Positions 61,845 through 64,000 of a stretch of 64,000 nucleotides of DNA are shown here, one piece after another. The stretch is from positions 1 to 64,000 of the forward strand of contig NC_020134.1 in assembly GCF_000331995.1 (NCBI RefSeq). Direction: 5' to 3'. Position 1 is the stretch's first letter. Every line of letters begins with the position of its first letter. Origin of the DNA: Thermoclostridium stercorarium subsp. stercorarium DSM 8532. Its GTDB lineage: Bacteria > Bacillota > Clostridia > DSM-8532. The translations under genes were made by a program, and so were the position numbers. Below the pieces are notes generated by a model that did no database searches, had not been told where the DNA came from, and worked only from the letters and a program-made list of their open reading frames with translations.

Positions 61845-63059
61845 ATGGCCTGTTATGCTTTAAAAGGAAGGGTAATAGACGCTGTATCCGACGCGGCGAT
61901 AGAAAACGGGCTTGTCGTTGTTGAAGGTGACAAGATTAAATACGCAGGTATTTATAATGAAAAGGAAATACCCGGGAACGCTGAAATTATAGACGCCGGA
62001 AAAGGAACTATTCTGCCGGGGTTTATTGACTGTCATGTCCATCTTTGCGGCGAGGCTACCGCTGGTGAAAAGAGTACAAGGTACGAAAAGCTTCTGGGGG
62101 CGGCGTATGAGATCGGAATCCTGCTTGACGCGGGATTCACAGGCCTCAGGGACATGAGTGCTTTCGGGTTTGCGCTGCAGCGCGCGGTTGATGCCGGTTA
62201 TCTTAGAGGACCCAGAATTATGCCAGGCGGGAGAATTTTAAGCATAACAAGCGGGCATTGTGACATTGCCGGGGATTTGACAAAGGAAGAAGTAAATGCG
62301 ACAAATCTGACCGGAAGGTTGTGCGACGGCGTTGATGAATGTATACTGGCGGTACGCGAGAATTTCAGACAGGGAGCAAAGTTTATAAAGGTAAGCGCAA
62401 CAGGAGGCGTTTCGTCAATTGCTGATAATGTCAATGATGTTCAGTTCTCCTTCGAGGAATTAAAAGCAATTGTGGATGAGACGAAAAGGCACGGAACGTA
62501 TGTGGCAGCCCACTGCACCGGGAACGCCGGGGCATTTCAGGCAGTAAAGGCAGGAGTCAAATCCATTGAGCATGGGGTAATGCTGGAGCAGGAAACCATT
62601 GATCTGATGGCGGAAAACGGTGTCGCCCTCGTTACAACGCTGTATATATCCTTAAACGTCGCCGGTTTTCCGGGTTTGCATCCTGTAGTCAGAGAGAAGG
62701 CGAAACTTTGCGCGGAAGCAAACATAAAAACCATTGAAATGGCAAGAAAGGCGGGCATACGCATTGCCCTCGGAACAGATTTCAGCAATTCCGCAAACAC
62801 TCCATACGCAAAAAACGGCATGGAGTTTGTAGCGATGGTTCAGGCGGGAATGACCCCGATGGAGGCCATTAAAGCAGGAACCATTAACGGGGCGTATCTG
62901 ATGAAAAGCGAGGACAAACTGGGAAGTCTTGAGTCAGGCAAACTTGCAGATATAGTAATAACCGACGGCAACCCTCTTGAAAACATAAGCTGCCTTGCCG
63001 ATAAGGAACATATAAAGCTCGTAATGAAAAACGGCGTAATAGAGAAATTTACTCTCTAA
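61845..63059 (+). CDS. Metal-dependent amidohydrolase (COG1228-like)
   Basis: The 404-aa TIM-barrel amidohydrolase has HVH (GFIDCHVHLCG near residue 63), the carboxylated-Lys region KFIKVSATGGVSS, metal His in AAHCTGN and SIEHGVML, and the catalytic Asp in ALGTDFSN. COG1228 includes imidazolonepropionase-like and Xaa-Pro dipeptidase-type enzymes that hydrolyse cyclic amides or dipeptides. After a peptide importer, a peptidase or N-acyl amino acid hydrolase role is plausible but unproven. GGAGG at 61832 sets ATG 61845. Confidence 0.85.
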   Translation: MACYALKGRVIDAVSDAAIENGLVVVEGDKIKYAGIYNEKEIPGNAEIIDAGKGTILPGFIDCHVHLCGEATAGEKSTRYEKLLGAAYEIGILLDAGFTGLRDMSAFGFALQRAVDAGYLRGPRIMPGGRILSITSGHCDIAGDLTKEEVNATNLTGRLCDGVDECILAVRENFRQGAKFIKVSATGGVSSIADNVNDVQFSFEELKAIVDETKRHGTYVAAHCTGNAGAFQAVKAGVKSIEHGVMLEQETIDLMAENGVALVTTLYISLNVAGFPGLHPVVREKAKLCAEANIKTIEMARKAGIRIALGTDFSNSANTPYAKNGMEFVAMVQAGMTPMEAIKAGTINGAYLMKSEDKLGSLESGKLADIVITDGNPLENISCLADKEHIKLVMKNGVIEKFTL

Positions 63060-63096
63060 AGATCAAATAATTTTTTGCGGTTTTTTATTTTATCTG

Positions 63097-63128
63097 AAAT
63101 GCCGGATACAAATCCCGGCATTTTTTTT
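63097..63128 (+). terminator. Intrinsic terminator after the amidohydrolase
   Basis: AAATGCCGG at 63097-63105 pairs with CCGGCATTT at 63115-63123, then a T-run. It ends the malY-opp-ridA unit. The remaining spacer to 63289 shows no gene. Confidence 0.85.
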
Positions 63129-63289
63129 AAGGCCGGAGTTTTGTTTTCGGGCCGTATACAGACCTGATCGTTCCTTTTTGTGAAGGCAACAGGGAAGTTG
63201 ACATGTAAAATGCATTATAAGAAAATATTATCGGAAAACCTGCTTGTCCTAAAGACGGTTTTTAATAAGCGGCTTAAGGAGAATGGGCC

Positions 63290-64000
63290 GTGAAAAGGCT
63301 GATACGGTATTTTTCGGATATTAGCGTAAGCTGGAAGTTTGTCCTGGCGTATTTCTCAATCCTTATCATTCCTGTGATACTTGCGGGATTTTACCTGTAT
63401 TATCAGGTTTCTGAGTCAACAATTGCCCAGGCCTCACTGGTCATGGAACAAAACCTGCTCCAGACCAAAGCAAGTATTCTTCAGAATGAAAAGGTAATAG
63501 AAAACATTTCGGGCATTTTGGCGCTAAATTCCGATTTTATGAATTTCCTCGAATATGAATACCCCGATTTGAATAAGAAGATTGAAGAATACCAGTTCAG
63601 TTACTCCCCTCTGATTGAAAACATTCTAATCCAGAACAACAGCATCCATTCAATTCGCATATATCTTGAAAATATCATCATAAGCGAAATGCTGAACAGC
63701 TATTACAGCATCACCGTTACGAAGTCAAGCGAACGCTTTCTGGAGATGGCAAGGGATAAGCCGCAGAAAAAAGGATGGGTAAGCTCACATTCGGCTAAAA
63801 CCCATGTTTTCAGAAATATTGCAGACAATACACAGGTGTTTTCATATAACAGGGAGCTTTTTTCACAGCGGCAGAAATATCTGGGCATGCTGGAAATAGA
63901 GGTCAGGGAGGAAGTCCTGTTCAGTATGCTCAGGGATCCGGTGATTAACGAGATGGGGAATGTTTTCATAGTGGACGCTGAAAACAAAATAGTGTCGGGC
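63290..64000 (+). CDS. Partial sensor histidine kinase-like gene, runs off the window
   Basis: The 237 codons visible are open to the last base. GTG 63290 follows AAGGAG eight bases upstream. The protein starts MKRLIRYFSDISVSWKFVLA with a membrane helix (WKFVLAYFSILIIPVILAGFYLYY) and a predicted extracytoplasmic Cache-like sensor region (NSIHSIRIYLENIII, WVSSHSAKTHVFRNI). This is the layout of the YesM/LytS-type histidine kinases that pair with AraC-type regulators of sugar uptake. The second helix, HAMP, and kinase domains lie beyond the window, so the assignment is provisional. Confidence 0.7.
   Translation, partial: MKRLIRYFSDISVSWKFVLAYFSILIIPVILAGFYLYYQVSESTIAQASLVMEQNLLQTKASILQNEKVIENISGILALNSDFMNFLEYEYPDLNKKIEEYQFSYSPLIENILIQNNSIHSIRIYLENIIISEMLNSYYSITVTKSSERFLEMARDKPQKKGWVSSHSAKTHVFRNIADNTQVFSYNRELFSQRQKYLGMLEIEVREEVLFSMLRDPVINEMGNVFIVDAENKIVSG

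Overview
The window looks like the replication-origin end of a low-to-mid GC, spore-forming clostridial chromosome. It opens 100 bases upstream of dnaA and continues dnaA-oriC-dnaN-recF-remB-gyrB, then parS-parAB. Spore-formation families (SpoVB, YteA), a CtsR-type heat-shock operator, several plant-glycan enzymes (GH127, GH112, GH106-like) and an ABC-rich transport complement suggest an anaerobic, plant-fibre-degrading Clostridia member related to the Acetivibrio/Ruminiclostridium/Thermoclostridium group. The group assignment is inferred from gene content, not from a database match.

Layout. 1-10.7 kb: replication and segregation genes. Two perfect parS sites (6167 and 9026) bracket an AT-rich interval holding a complete IS30-family element. 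10.9-13.2 kb: a DUF4446 protein, serS, and a tRNA-Leu/tRNA-fMet unit with a consensus promoter. 13.3-17.7 kb: a decayed CPBP protease gene, then housekeeping genes including a LigB-AMMECR1 fusion with its radical-SAM partner, a Nudix hydrolase, YjbQ and SfsA. 17.8-23.8 kb: carbohydrate catabolism (mannitol dehydrogenase/fructuronate reductase family, GH127, GH112). 23.9-31.4 kb: CorA, an unannotated 54-aa membrane protein, tRNA-Arg, an ECF sigma factor with a GerMN-type anti-sigma protein, LURP-one, YteA, SpoVB and a CtsR-controlled Hsp20. 31.5 kb: a candidate stand-alone structured RNA. 31.9-35.9 kb: a three-gene ABC-2 transporter and a Y-family polymerase. 36.5-46.9 kb: DUF1861/GT108-like protein, RidA, a 1038-aa GH106-like enzyme, and four oxidoreductases. 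46.9-49.8 kb: metNIQ behind a Met/Cys-rich leader peptide and a terminator. 50-63 kb: TldD/TldE, two GntR regulators, a MalY/PatB-type C-S lyase, a complete Opp/Dpp transporter, a second RidA and an amidohydrolase. The window ends inside a sensor-kinase-like gene.

The strongest unusual signal is upstream of metNIQ (46921-47199). A TTGACA-17-TATTAT promoter precedes a well-placed 41-codon ORF with 8 Met and 6 Cys codons. The last codons of that ORF can pair with the 5' arm and loop of an intrinsic terminator lying just before metN. This is the full geometry of a ribosome-mediated transcription attenuator responding to methionine and/or cysteine charging, unusual in Clostridia, where S-box and T-box RNAs normally do this job.

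The downstream genes fit a sulfur or peptide salvage theme: a peptide-type importer, peptidases, a C-S beta-lyase that would release 2-aminoacrylate, and a RidA that would remove it. That functional link is inference from gene order.
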